From positions 1 through 48,755 of the forward strand of contig JAQIBS010000252.1 in assembly GCA_027858965.1 (NCBI GenBank): DNA of 48,755 nt, written 5' to 3'. Under the pieces are notes generated by a model that saw nothing but the letters and a program-made list of their open reading frames with translations, did no database searches and was not told where the DNA came from. Each line of letters starts with the position of its first letter. Positions within the stretch are counted from its first letter, which is position 1. This document shows, in pieces, positions 7,832-16,925 of this stretch. Made by a program: the position numbers and the translations under genes. The stretch comes from Kiritimatiellia bacterium. Its GTDB lineage: Bacteria; Verrucomicrobiota; Kiritimatiellia; RFP12; UBA1067.

Positions 7832-8827
7832 TTAGTTTTGACGAATACCAATCCGTTTTTCCAGCTCGTGATCGCGCTTTCCACCCAGCTCAACGGAACG
7901 CCGGTAATACATCTCAGGATCACTCAGCTGCTTGGGATTCATCTCCAGCAGAAGCCAGGCCATATTAAGATAGCCATCCGGACGATTTGGCGCAACTTTC
8001 AACGCTTTATCAAGAGTCGTCATCGCCTTTGCATACTGCTGTGTCATTGCATAAAGTCCGGCGGCCATAAGAAGAACACCCTCATGCTGGCCGTGATCGT
8101 CAAGCAGGTCTTCTATAACAACTTTAGCATCAATAAGCTTATCTTGCCGGATGCGTGTCAAAGCCATCAGGTAACGTGCCTCAAAATGATCAGGTTTCTC
8201 ACGAAGAATAAGAATCAATGGTTTTTCAACCTCTACAAATTTATTAACCGAGAACATATCCTTAGCCCACTCCAGCTCTTCCTCAATATTAACAGTTTTA
8301 GCTACCGGTTTTTTCAAAGAAGACTTTTCAGAGGTTTTCGTTTTGGGTTCAGGAAGTGGACGATAATCACCGGTCCCCCCCTTGGTGGAGAGTTTTTTCG
8401 AAACCTTTGCCAGTTTATTGGTTGCCGCATTCTCTTTACGTTCACGATGTCTTTTTTCAAGGTCTCGTGTGTCAGTCACGGCAACAGAGCGTGCAGAGGC
8501 ATTAACATCTTCGAGCATGATGCGATCGACCTCTGTCTCGCACAGCGCCCTTCTAAAACGCAATGGAGCAAAATCAGCTGATGTCACCCTGTTGGGGTAC
8601 TTTGCTTCGATCTTAAGAATTTCCACCAATGCTTTACGATAGAGCTCAATGGCCTTGGTTGAGTCACCATCCACATAGGTATTTTGAGCCTCTGACATTA
8701 TTTCATTGGCATCCTTTAGTAAAACTGAGATTTTGACCTTTTGTCGATCCTCCGCTATAACAGCTAAAGGGGTACACACACACACGGTCATAACAATTAA
8801 AACAAACAATAAAATTACTTTACGCAT
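7832..8827 (-). CDS. Secreted TPR-repeat protein
   Basis: The start was set at 8827, where GGAG lies 6-7 nt upstream and the product begins with a clean signal peptide (MRKVILLFVLIVMTVCVC, cleavage near AVIA-ED). The mature part begins with a helical TPR-like stretch, then a Lys/Ser/Pro-rich linker (about residues 130-185), then three to four TPR units including HFEARYLMALTRIRQDKLIDA and AMTTLDKALKVAPNRPDGYLN. It is probably a periplasmic or outer-membrane-associated scaffold. No enzymatic motif was seen. Confidence 0.8.
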   Translation of the reverse strand: MRKVILLFVLIVMTVCVCTPLAVIAEDRQKVKISVLLKDANEIMSEAQNTYVDGDSTKAIELYRKALVEILKIEAKYPNRVTSADFAPLRFRRALCETEVDRIMLEDVNASARSVAVTDTRDLEKRHRERKENAATNKLAKVSKKLSTKGGTGDYRPLPEPKTKTSEKSSLKKPVAKTVNIEEELEWAKDMFSVNKFVEVEKPLILILREKPDHFEARYLMALTRIRQDKLIDAKVVIEDLLDDHGQHEGVLLMAAGLYAMTQQYAKAMTTLDKALKVAPNRPDGYLNMAWLLLEMNPKQLSDPEMYYRRSVELGGKRDHELEKRIGIRQN

Positions 8828-8896
8828 CAATATCTCCAAGTTGAACTCTAATATTACCACACCCCGTTGGAGCCTTCAAGCGACAAGAGAGGATCA

Positions 8897-9793
8897 TCAT
8901 TCTTTACGCTTCGGCAGCAGAGCGGGAGCCAGCAGCCCCAGCAGAATCAACGCCGAGATATGGCTAAAAACAGAGATTCCATCATGAGATCCATGCACAA
9001 CTTCAGCGACATAGGAGGAATCGAGAAATAAATTCAAAAGATAACCGCTGCATAATGCAATCAAAGAGATAACAATGGGGACAGAACCACTCGAACAGAC
9101 ATAAACAAGCAACCCAAAGATCAGCATAGCCAGCATGGAAATGAACTCATTTCCTATAAATTTATCCGCAAAATAGTTTACAGGCAAAAAAGCGGAGAGC
9201 ACACCGGATATCAGAAGACCTACAATCATAGAACGTCCGATATCCTCCGGCAAAGTGATAAATGCATAGCGCATGGCCTTCAGAGATCTGTGAAAGAGAG
9301 TGGGCTTAAGAGCTTCGTTGCAACTGCACTTACAATCCGCTGCGGCATCCTTAACCTCTGTCAGCTTCTCATCAGGGCTGTCCTTGACAAACAGCTGAAC
9401 CACACTGCCACAGATTATTCCTGACAAAAATGCCGTAACACATCTGATCAGAGCAAAAACCGGCCCCAGCATCGTATATGTAATAAAGATACTATCAACG
9501 CCAGTTTGCGGAGTTGAGGTCAGAAATGATATCACACTCCCCCGCCCAGCCCCGTTTTTCCGTAAAGAAGCGGCCACAGGCAGGACACTGCAGGAGCACA
9601 AAGGTAAGGGCACCCCAAAAAGAGAGGCTTTGCATATCTGCCACAGGCTGGAGCGCCCCAGGTGTTGATAAACCATCTCCGGGGTAACCAGCAACGACAG
9701 AATTCCAGCCACAAAAAAACCGAACAGCAGAGAAGGCGCCATAATAGCAGTTAAGCGCCATATATAACCAGCTGTTGTGAAAACATATTCCAT
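8897..9793 (-). CDS. SO_0444/DUF318-type permease, putative metal efflux
   Basis: A polytopic membrane protein of about 298 residues with at least eight hydrophobic segments. The segment GVPLPLCSCSVLPVAASLRK is the Cys-rich signature of the SO_0444 family of permeases (Cu/Zn efflux transporter annotation, related to ArsP/DUF318). A cytosolic loop DAAADCKCSCNEA carries three more cysteines and may bind metal. FLTSTPQTGVDSIFITY and YVCSSGSVPIV are the paired conserved membrane motifs. The ATG at 9793 was preferred over a TTG at 9856. Metal specificity cannot be read from the sequence. Confidence 0.82.
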   Translation of the reverse strand: MEYVFTTAGYIWRLTAIMAPSLLFGFFVAGILSLLVTPEMVYQHLGRSSLWQICKASLFGVPLPLCSCSVLPVAASLRKNGAGRGSVISFLTSTPQTGVDSIFITYTMLGPVFALIRCVTAFLSGIICGSVVQLFVKDSPDEKLTEVKDAAADCKCSCNEALKPTLFHRSLKAMRYAFITLPEDIGRSMIVGLLISGVLSAFLPVNYFADKFIGNEFISMLAMLIFGLLVYVCSSGSVPIVISLIALCSGYLLNLFLDSSYVAEVVHGSHDGISVFSHISALILLGLLAPALLPKRKE

Positions 9794-9924
9794 AAAATCA
9801 CAAATTCTCCCGAGCTGAACATAAGTTAACTGCAGGGCATATAGAAAAATTAACAAAACTCACCTTGCACAACAAGTCAAATGTTTAAGCACGCCCCCTA
9901 TGTAATGGAGCTGGTGATCACGCG

Positions 9925-11688
9925 CTATAGCTTGTCGAGGGCTTCAAGGATTGACGCCCGTGCCTGGTGGTAGCTCACGGAATCCCGCGCAAACTGCGTG
10001 ATCGATGGCGCGATTTTCGTGACAAGTTTGTCGACTGCATCAGGTTCACGCTCCGCCAGCATCGTCAGCAAGGTATAATCGATCAGTCCTTCCCGGAACG
10101 AGACAATCCGGATCGAAGGGCGCAGTCCATCCGGTGATCGGTAGTAGAACCAGTTATCGCCGGGCGGATGGCCGGGATCTTGCGAGCCGTTGGGAAAGGG
10201 ACCAATAGAGCTCTTATACTCATCCGCGCCGCGGTAGATGTTGGCGCCCCAGTTGAGAAAGCCATTGGCACCGAGCTTGTAGCAGAGCCACGGATAGAGG
10301 CGGCTCTCCGTGAGATGGGAGTCGATATGCCGATTCGGGTGCGGCGGGTAGGGGCTGGTGCAGTGGTAAAGCCAGACGCCTTTACCCTCGGCGTTTCGTT
10401 GCTTTGCGACCTCCTGATACTTGTTGAGCCCGATCAGGTTGAACACCTGCATATCGACCAGCGGCGAGAAAACGTCCTGGCGCGCCGAGTTGATGGCATC
10501 GGTGGTAGGAATACCGGGCAGGTGCTTACGAGCGAGCGCTGCGAGGCGCTTGTACAATTCGACATCTCTCGGCTCGTCATACTGGCACTGCAGGTAGTTC
10601 CCGAGCCAACCCTTCTGCTTCAGGTGCGCGTGGAGACTATCATAGAAGGCGGGCAGAAAGGCGAGCCATGCTTCGCGATCCTTCACGTCCTTCAGCAACT
10701 GCACCCTCCTCCCCGTTTCCGCGTCGATCACGAATGTCTTTCCCATGGAGGGAGTCATCAGGTTGAGGACATGGTGCCCGGAGAGGTAGCGAAAGCCGAG
10801 ACCAAGAAACAGCTCGCCCCAGCGGTCGAAGCGCGTATAGTCGAAAGCGAACGATCCGTCCTTACGACGCGTAATTTGAATCAGTGGTTCCCGGTAGTTA
10901 ACCAACGGCGTGTAAACCGTGTCGTCGCCGAACCGGTGCAACTGTTTTCCGGCGGCTTCGAGGAGCTCCCAATGCCGTTCGCTCCACCAGTCAACAACCT
11001 CACCGTTGGTGAGATTGTGCGGCTCCGGCCAGAGCCAGTGAATGGAGTGAATTGGCAATGGTTTGGGCAAAGCAGTGCGGTGCACGCGGAAGGCGAAGGG
11101 AGCCACAGCCTTGTCCTCACCAAGCGCGACCCGGAGTGCGCCCTCGTATGTACCCGGCTCAGCGTCTTGCGGGACCATGAACTCAAACACCACACCGTGT
11201 GTGCGCCCCGCGCCGATTGGCATTTTATCGCCCTCGACCAGCACCTCCAGCGTATCAAACGGCGCCACCCTTACGAGCTGGTCCATCCAACCCTCAGGCA
11301 CAGACCCGCCGGGACGGTTCTTCAGGCTTCCCTGCGTGTTCCCTTCGACGTGGACTGCCTGCAGCCAGTGAAGGCGCGACCTACCGGCGACGTTGCAGGT
11401 GAAATCCAGCCGAGCCATACCTTCGCTTTTTGTGCGAACGGCGAACTGAAACGTAACTGGCGAGCCTCGCGGCACGCTAATGACCCCCGGCTCAGCAGGC
11501 TGTGGCCAGCGGTCTGGGTAGAGCCGCTCATGAATGTCAACGCGGACGACCTCTAGCGTGTGGCCGTCGGACGACGCCCATGTGCGACCGTGAAGGTCGC
11601 AGGCCAACACAGCTGCGAGAATCATCAAAGTCCAGATTCTCATGGCTGTGCAATCGTAGAGAACCCAGTGGCGCACGGGATCAGTCAT
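9925..11688 (-). CDS. DUF4091 glycoside hydrolase-like protein (GH123-related)
   Basis: A 587-residue exported protein: an N-terminal beta-sandwich (about 45-200) followed by a TIM-barrel with YLQCQYDEPRD (tandem Asp-Glu as in GH123-type beta-N-acetylgalactosaminidases), and a DUF4091 C-terminus with GDNWFYYRSPDGLRPSIRI and LREGLIDY-like segment. AAAGGA lies 8 nt before the ATG at 11688; a second Met at 11643 starts a more typical signal peptide (MRIWTLMILAAVLACDLHG). The gene is visibly more GC-rich than its neighbours, suggesting recent transfer. The gap of 350 bp to the HzsA-like gene holds repeats only. Confidence 0.8.
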   Translation of the reverse strand: MTDPVRHWVLYDCTAMRIWTLMILAAVLACDLHGRTWASSDGHTLEVVRVDIHERLYPDRWPQPAEPGVISVPRGSPVTFQFAVRTKSEGMARLDFTCNVAGRSRLHWLQAVHVEGNTQGSLKNRPGGSVPEGWMDQLVRVAPFDTLEVLVEGDKMPIGAGRTHGVVFEFMVPQDAEPGTYEGALRVALGEDKAVAPFAFRVHRTALPKPLPIHSIHWLWPEPHNLTNGEVVDWWSERHWELLEAAGKQLHRFGDDTVYTPLVNYREPLIQITRRKDGSFAFDYTRFDRWGELFLGLGFRYLSGHHVLNLMTPSMGKTFVIDAETGRRVQLLKDVKDREAWLAFLPAFYDSLHAHLKQKGWLGNYLQCQYDEPRDVELYKRLAALARKHLPGIPTTDAINSARQDVFSPLVDMQVFNLIGLNKYQEVAKQRNAEGKGVWLYHCTSPYPPHPNRHIDSHLTESRLYPWLCYKLGANGFLNWGANIYRGADEYKSSIGPFPNGSQDPGHPPGDNWFYYRSPDGLRPSIRIVSFREGLIDYTLLTMLAEREPDAVDKLVTKIAPSITQFARDSVSYHQARASILEALDKL

Positions 11689-11808
11689 TCATTCATCCTT
11701 TCTGCATTAGTTGCTATGATTTTGACTTCTGTCACAAAAAACAAGAAATCAAGGTAGCCGTTTTTATAAATTATTGCCACATAAAAAGTTGAATATCCAA
11801 TATCCCAG

Positions 11809-11851
11809 GTAAGAAAATGAGAAGTAAGAAAATGAGAAGTAAGAAAATGAG
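11809..11851. repeat. 15-bp tandem repeat, about three copies
   Basis: GTAAGAAAATGAGAA is repeated at 11809, 11824 and (partly) 11839 without mismatches. It lies in the 350-bp gap between the DUF4091 gene and the structured element and is probably slippage DNA. Confidence 0.85.
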
Positions 11852-11873
11852 TGTTGAATGTTTATCAAACCCA

Positions 11874-11918
11874 CACCTTAAACCACTTTAACCGTTTCAA
11901 CCCTTTTAACCCTCTCCT
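11874..11918. repeat. TTTAACC/TTCAACC-rich tract
   Basis: Irregular TTTAACC and TTTCAACC units run directly into the structured element that starts at 11919, the same order as at 1-51. Confidence 0.65.
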
Positions 11919-12037
11919 CTATGCAACGCGAAGCGTTGTTGACTAAAGCAGCGATGCATATCACTCAACTAAGCAATGAGTGCAAAAGTGATCGTATATC
12001 ACATTGGCTCAGTTTGGTTGCGGCTCCGCTGCTTTAG
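11919..12037 (-). repeat. Structured 3'-end element, copy 3
   Basis: The same 24-bp block as copies 1 and 2. Arms CTAAAGCAGCG (11943-11953) and CGCTGCTTTAG (12027-12037) are fully complementary. TTTGGTTGC lies just before the right arm. The element ends two bases from the TAA stop codon (12040-12042) of the HzsA-related gene. The interior also shares CAACT, CAAT/CAAC and GCT positions with the other copies, so it is one family. Confidence 0.8.
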
Positions 12038-12039
12038 GT

Positions 12040-15015
12040 TTAGTCGTAGACCTTGCGGCCTTCACGGATGGCCTTATAGACCTCTCGTTCAACGGCAAGC
12101 CGACTTTCATAACGATCATGTATAAACTGATTTGAGCCACCAGGCTTAAAACCCGGCATATCGGCACGTGGATTAATCTTCATCCTCTCAGCACCCTTAT
12201 TGATGAGAGCGATAACCTCTTTATATTCAACAGAGTCCTTCTTAATCCCTTCCAATATACGACTCAGTTCAGGACGTTCAAAACTGATGGTTGAACGCTG
12301 CTTGTCTTGATGTTTAAATGAAATCTTTTTACCGGTCAACTTTGTTATCTTCTCAACCTCCGCCTTCGTCAAAGGAGATCTTCCTCCCGGATTTCCTCCA
12401 TACTCCGAGAATTCATAGAAAGGATAATAGGGTGCATTGAGATCAACCCATGTTATCAAGCGCTCCAACTCCTCACCAGAGAGCTGAACACCACCATGGC
12501 CTTTAAACACTTTGTGCAAAAGTTTTGAACGGCAGCTACCCCATGATCCGGCATCCTGAATTTCAGCCAGACCTCCACCCACACAGCTGATCACACCTGA
12601 AACCCATATATCAACATACGAGGTACTAAAAACCACATCACGATCACCGGAAAGATTCAAGGCTTTGGCTCCTTTTTTCCCATAGTCATGGCATTTAATA
12701 CAGTGCTTATCAAATATCGGTTGAACCTCCTGCTGAAAGCTGAAACGACGCGGAGGGCCAAACCACCCCTCGAGCTTACTGGCCGGTCGCTTGAGTGCAG
12801 CTGGCCGAGAGCCGGTCTGGGGAATATCACCGACCCGACTCTCATGGCAGCCCACACATCCGTAGTTCTCCCCTGGTTGAACGTAGATGCCAGAACGCAT
12901 GGATTGCACCATCACCTTATACTCATCCAACACCTGAAAATAGAGATAGGTATTGGCCGGCACCTCAAAAAATGCGCTTCCATCAGATTCCACCGGAACG
13001 GTCCCGAGAATCCGTTTATTCTCAAAGCTGTGCCAATTCATAGCCGGAGCCTGTGCTCCCTGACCATTCCAACTGGCCGTTGTCCAGCTACGTTTCTCAG
13101 GAGATTCAATAATCCGCAGATACTTGATGGAGCCCTTCTCCACCCCCTTCATATGGGTGCCGATATATACATTCTGCACATAAAAAGCTCCCATTCCTTT
13201 GGGATCTGAAAAATCACGACGGGAGGGCTGCACCGGAGGTGCTTCACGGGCAGCCAGCGGCATGGGATCATAACAACCGGGGGCCGCCTTATACACCAGC
13301 ACCTCATTCCCATGCAGGTCCAGATAATAAATACCCATCTCTTCCCCTTTGCCAACCTGACGTGAACAGAGAAAGTGCTCATCATCAAGCGGCCAGGGAT
13401 CTTCATACTTTCTCTTGATTCTCTTGGTCGAATCAAAACTCTGCCCTTTAACCGTAATCTTCTCTTTAAAACTGGCAGGCCAGGTTCGTAAGACAGGCTC
13501 AATGCCATCAACTCCGATCGAACGATCAATGATACCTAACGCCCCCCAGGGACGATCATGACAGGAACCCATAATCGCTATAGCCTTGTTTCCGCCCTCC
13601 ATAGCCCGCGCATCAATCACCCCACCAGGACTGGTAGTATTGTTACCATAATAGATTGCATGACCTGTACCATCCTGATTGCAGACCCATAAGCCCTGAG
13701 CATCTCCGAAATTACGATCAACATACTCCCATCGGTCATATAAAATACGTCCATCCGGCATCAGCGATGAATGCCCTTCAAAGAGGGTGGATTTTCCAAT
13801 CTGATGAATATTGGCTCCATCCGGTTTCATACGATAGAGATTACACATAATGTGACGATTACACATACAGTACTTCGGTTCACGTGAACTGGAAAACACA
13901 ATATCACCATCCGGCAGCCAGAGAGGATCAATATCCGTAACAGCCCCTGCAGATGTCAGTTGCTTCAAGCCGCTGCCATCACTGTTAATGGTATAAATAT
14001 GATAGTTATCCTCAACACTCTTGCGCATGGAAAAAACAATGCGTTTGGCATCAAAGTCAATCTCCGGATCGCGTACGGTCACCTTAGGACCGGGGTTATA
14101 AAGATTCTTTACTGTACCGCTTTTGACATCCAGCAGTTTAAAACTTCCTTCGGAATCATAACTGCCTGCATTAATCTCGCCGGTTTGAAAGAGAGTCGCG
14201 GTATTATGATGATCAGAACGATATTGTTTACGCGTGACAAAGAGAATGGAATTTGCAGTCAGCAGAGGATTAGAACGAACCAAAGCATCAAATCGAATAC
14301 TCTCAATGGCCGCTGCATCTGCACCATCTTCAACCGCGGCAATCGCCTTCATAAACTTCTCACCGGGATACTTATCTCTGAATTTTTTTTCCAGCTCCTG
14401 TACAGCTGCCTTCAGGCTTGTTATCTTCGAAACAGCACCTGCCTTTACTGCGGCCAACTTACGGGCCTTGAAATTTTTCTCTGAGGCCACCGGGTCAACC
14501 ACCCCCTGACAGACCAGTTCATCCAGAGTAATATGACACCACCCTGTCTCAACACGGTCAGCAACACGGAAAAATACCGGTTTGCCAACCAGTTCAGGAA
14601 CATTCCATTTACGTTGATGCAGTGTCTGCGAATTGCCTCCACGCGCATAGGCAATCTCTTTGCCATCCAGCGTACAGAGAGCCGCATATACATTTTCACC
14701 ATTGCCTCCACCCACACGCAACCTAATCTCAGGTGCACTCAGAATAACTACAGGAGACTCAACTACACCGGTAAATCTATCATCAGGTCGCTTACCGTCA
14801 GCACTCTCAAGAGTTGAGAGAAACCAGGTTCCCTGCTTTGTATAAGCTCTGTCCCCATGATGTTCTTTGGCACGGTCACTGATGAGTTTACCAAATTCCC
14901 CTTCAACGACCTTCCATCCCTGCAGATCACCGCTTTCAAAATCGAAACGGATTTCTGCAGCGGAGGCCGCAAGGGCAAGGGTTAAAATGAACAGTGTTGC
15001 TGTAAATGTTTTCAT
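12040..15015 (-). CDS. HzsA-related diheme protein with PD40 propeller
   Basis: A 991-residue exported protein. The start at 15015 was chosen because it begins a signal peptide (MKTFTATLFILTLALAASA); the longer frame reads through an intergenic repeat. Next come a beta-sandwich-like module (DFESGDLQGWKV), a helical linker, and a WD40/PD40-type propeller (for example ITDIDPLWLPDGDIVFSSSR-like blades). The C-terminal region has two c-type heme motifs, CVGCH (about 720) and CIKCH (about 771). This architecture is that of HzsA-related proteins, distant homologues of the hydrazine synthase alpha subunit found in many PVC bacteria. Nothing suggests anammox here. It probably mediates periplasmic redox chemistry in the sugar-utilisation block. 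Confidence 0.8.
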   Translation of the reverse strand: MKTFTATLFILTLALAASAAEIRFDFESGDLQGWKVVEGEFGKLISDRAKEHHGDRAYTKQGTWFLSTLESADGKRPDDRFTGVVESPVVILSAPEIRLRVGGGNGENVYAALCTLDGKEIAYARGGNSQTLHQRKWNVPELVGKPVFFRVADRVETGWCHITLDELVCQGVVDPVASEKNFKARKLAAVKAGAVSKITSLKAAVQELEKKFRDKYPGEKFMKAIAAVEDGADAAAIESIRFDALVRSNPLLTANSILFVTRKQYRSDHHNTATLFQTGEINAGSYDSEGSFKLLDVKSGTVKNLYNPGPKVTVRDPEIDFDAKRIVFSMRKSVEDNYHIYTINSDGSGLKQLTSAGAVTDIDPLWLPDGDIVFSSSREPKYCMCNRHIMCNLYRMKPDGANIHQIGKSTLFEGHSSLMPDGRILYDRWEYVDRNFGDAQGLWVCNQDGTGHAIYYGNNTTSPGGVIDARAMEGGNKAIAIMGSCHDRPWGALGIIDRSIGVDGIEPVLRTWPASFKEKITVKGQSFDSTKRIKRKYEDPWPLDDEHFLCSRQVGKGEEMGIYYLDLHGNEVLVYKAAPGCYDPMPLAAREAPPVQPSRRDFSDPKGMGAFYVQNVYIGTHMKGVEKGSIKYLRIIESPEKRSWTTASWNGQGAQAPAMNWHSFENKRILGTVPVESDGSAFFEVPANTYLYFQVLDEYKVMVQSMRSGIYVQPGENYGCVGCHESRVGDIPQTGSRPAALKRPASKLEGWFGPPRRFSFQQEVQPIFDKHCIKCHDYGKKGAKALNLSGDRDVVFSTSYVDIWVSGVISCVGGGLAEIQDAGSWGSCRSKLLHKVFKGHGGVQLSGEELERLITWVDLNAPYYPFYEFSEYGGNPGGRSPLTKAEVEKITKLTGKKISFKHQDKQRSTISFERPELSRILEGIKKDSVEYKEVIALINKGAERMKINPRADMPGFKPGGSNQFIHDRYESRLAVEREVYKAIREGRKVYD

Positions 15016-15048
15016 AGTTATCTTATTCCATTTTTCACAGGCTTTTTT

Positions 15049-15078
15049 ATGGGCCTCATGAGCCCTATGGGCCATATG
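15049..15078 (-). repeat. ATGNGCCNN 9-bp array, copy 1
   Basis: Units ATGGGCCTC, ATGAGCCCT, ATGGGCCAT then ATG. It lies 34 bp upstream of the minus-strand HzsA-related start codon. Similar arrays lie upstream of deoC, the SDR gene and rnhB. Confidence 0.75.
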
Positions 15079-15118
15079 TATTTCATGCATGGACGATGGG
15101 CGGACATAAAGCCCGCCC

Positions 15119-16636
15119 CTACCGCGCCCACTTCCCCAGAAGCTTGGCGACCTGTTTGTATTTCACAAAAATCTCTTCATACTTTTCGGCGGATTCCGCA
15201 TCCGGTTCATTGCTATCCGTTACCGCTGATATCTTATCGATAATCCCAAAATCTTTCCATATGCCTACACCGACACCGGCAATTGCTGCCGCACCGAGAG
15301 CTGCCGCCTGCTGTCCTGCCCGAGTACGCACAACCTCCATATTATACACATCTGAATATACCTGACGCCAGAACGAACTGTTAGCACCACCGCCAACTAA
15401 AGTCAGGGGTTCCGCCACTTTTGTCAAGGCCCGCAACTCATCCAGAACATTGCGCAATCCGAGAGAGATACCCTCCATCGTGGCTCGCAACAGATCAGCA
15501 CGACTGTGACGTAGATCCAGATTCATAAATGCACCGCGCACCTCAGGTGTGAGATCAAGTGAACTCCCCCCCGCCATTGTGGGATTGAACAAGACTCCGT
15601 TCGCACCTACCGGTGCCGTGGCAGCCTCTTCATCAATAAGGCGATACACCGATGTTCCCTCTGCAGCGGCACGCTCATTCAAATCACGACACATCTGACG
15701 GGAAACCCAGGAGAGAGAGGAGCCTGCAGAGAATATAGCAAGGGCCGAAACATACTGATCAGGAACCACATGATCAAAAACATAGGGACGTTTTTCAACC
15801 TCAATCAGCGGTTTTGCGGATGAAACTGCAATCCAGCTGGAGGAACCCAGTGAATTGTAGGCACGCCCCTCACGAAAAGCACCAGCCCCTAAACTCATGC
15901 ATGAATTATCCACCCCTCCTGCCACAACCTTCACACCTTGCGGCAGGGCCAACGTGGCAGATGCATCCGCAGTAAGGGTTCCCAAAACTTGAGTTGAAGG
16001 CACAATATCAGCCAGAATATCGGCTGATATGCCGGAGGCTGCTAATAAACGCTCTGAGTACACTCGGTTTTTAAGATCATAGACACCTGAACCGGAAGCG
16101 TAAGAGTGGTCAGTCGCCAACACACCGCATAAACGATAGTTGATATAATCTTTGGTGCCGAGCACCTTATCAATATTGTTATACATATCCGGTTCATTAT
16201 CCCGAAACCACATCAGTTTAAAGATAGAGTAGAGCGGTGCCGGAAAACCACAGCCTGTCATACCATACCACTCCTCTTCGGAGATATGTTCAAAGAATGC
16301 TGTCGGCTGAACATCAGGCCGGGAGTCAGACCAGATAGGCACTCTCTCTCGCAAAAGCGCACCCTGCGCATCTATCGGAACCACCCCCAGGCTGTGACCG
16401 GATATACCAATCACCTTAATCTGTGATGCGGTATCGGACGGCAAAGCCTCAATCAGTTTGCGAGTACTGACAACTGTTGCCTGCCACCAATCCTCTGGAC
16501 GCTGTTCATGAAAACCAGGCGCAGGATAAAGCGTGTCATAGGTATCAAAGCCATCAGCGAGACACTGCCCCTGCTCATCATAGAGAGATGCCTTGATGCC
16601 ACCGGTCCCAAAATCGTATGCAAGTATGTATGCCAT
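15119..16636 (-). CDS. FGGY-family carbohydrate kinase (xylulokinase-like)
   Basis: An ATP-dependent sugar kinase of 505 residues with the FGGY two-domain fold. AYDFGTGGIKASLYD is the N-terminal phosphate-binding motif, followed by PGFHEQRPEDWW, and GISGHSLGVVPID. VAGGVDNSCMSLGAGA contains the catalytic Asp region, and LVGGGANSSFWRQVYSDVYNMEV is the C-terminal signature. The protein is closest in pattern to xylulose kinases, but FGGY specificity (xylulose, ribulose, fuculose, erythritol) cannot be assigned by eye. It is encoded between an aldolase and the HzsA-related gene. No good ribosome binding site precedes the ATG, and this is the one gene of the block that lacks an upstream ATGNGCCNN array. 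Confidence 0.85.
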   Translation of the reverse strand: MAYILAYDFGTGGIKASLYDEQGQCLADGFDTYDTLYPAPGFHEQRPEDWWQATVVSTRKLIEALPSDTASQIKVIGISGHSLGVVPIDAQGALLRERVPIWSDSRPDVQPTAFFEHISEEEWYGMTGCGFPAPLYSIFKLMWFRDNEPDMYNNIDKVLGTKDYINYRLCGVLATDHSYASGSGVYDLKNRVYSERLLAASGISADILADIVPSTQVLGTLTADASATLALPQGVKVVAGGVDNSCMSLGAGAFREGRAYNSLGSSSWIAVSSAKPLIEVEKRPYVFDHVVPDQYVSALAIFSAGSSLSWVSRQMCRDLNERAAAEGTSVYRLIDEEAATAPVGANGVLFNPTMAGGSSLDLTPEVRGAFMNLDLRHSRADLLRATMEGISLGLRNVLDELRALTKVAEPLTLVGGGANSSFWRQVYSDVYNMEVVRTRAGQQAAALGAAAIAGVGVGIWKDFGIIDKISAVTDSNEPDAESAEKYEEIFVKYKQVAKLLGKWAR

Positions 16637-16925
16637 AATTAGTTCGTTAGTTGAAATTAAGTTTCAGTTGCTTCGGCAAAATTTTCACCACGGAGGGCAC
16701 TGAGACACAGAGGAGAAAAGATTTCTAAATTCATGTTCTCAACCATAATAATATCAATGTAGTGTTGGTTCTCAGAACCAAACAACCTGTTTGATTTTGG
16801 CTCAGAGAGCCAACGCTACAGCCTATTTCGTTAACCTATTACTTCTGCCTAAACAAACACAAAACAAGTACTCTGTACTCTCTGCGGCTCTGCGAGGTAA
16901 TCCGACAAAGCGCACCCATTTTTCA
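16637..16925. other. Intergenic region with CACGGAG-type degenerate repeat
   Basis: This 289-bp gap holds ACCACGGAGGGCACTGAGAC (16689-16708) and a related tract TCTCTGCGGCTCTGCGAGG near 16880, both of a kind scattered in intergenic DNA of many PVC and delta-type genomes. A long hairpin lies between them (16758-16820). No gene was seen. Confidence 0.5.
16758..16820 (+). repeat. 63-nt imperfect palindrome (long hairpin)
   Basis: TGTAGTGTTGGTTCTC (16758-16773) pairs with GAGAGCCAACGCTACA (16805-16820) over 16 positions, with two T-G wobbles. The inner part GAACCAAA / TTTTGGCTC extends the stem. The wobbles pair only in a plus-strand RNA. It could be a small inverted-repeat transposable element or an antisense RNA hairpin. 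Confidence 0.7.

Noticed and set aside
7838..8581. Plus-strand open frame opposite the secreted TPR gene
   Set aside because: Antisense to a gene with a clear signal peptide, ribosome binding site and TPR units.
10168..11556. Long plus-strand open frame of 462 codons
   Set aside because: It lies entirely antisense to the DUF4091 gene, in a GC-rich gene where antisense frames are expected, and its product has no recognisable motif.
51..12037. The three-copy element as integron attC sites
   Set aside because: Placement at gene 3' ends fits, but neither RYYYAAC nor GTTRRRY core sites are found at the element ends, and the genes are not cassette-like.
12040..15015. True hydrazine synthase alpha subunit (anammox)
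   Set aside because: No HzsB/HzsC or other anammox genes lie nearby; HzsA-related proteins are widespread outside anammox bacteria.
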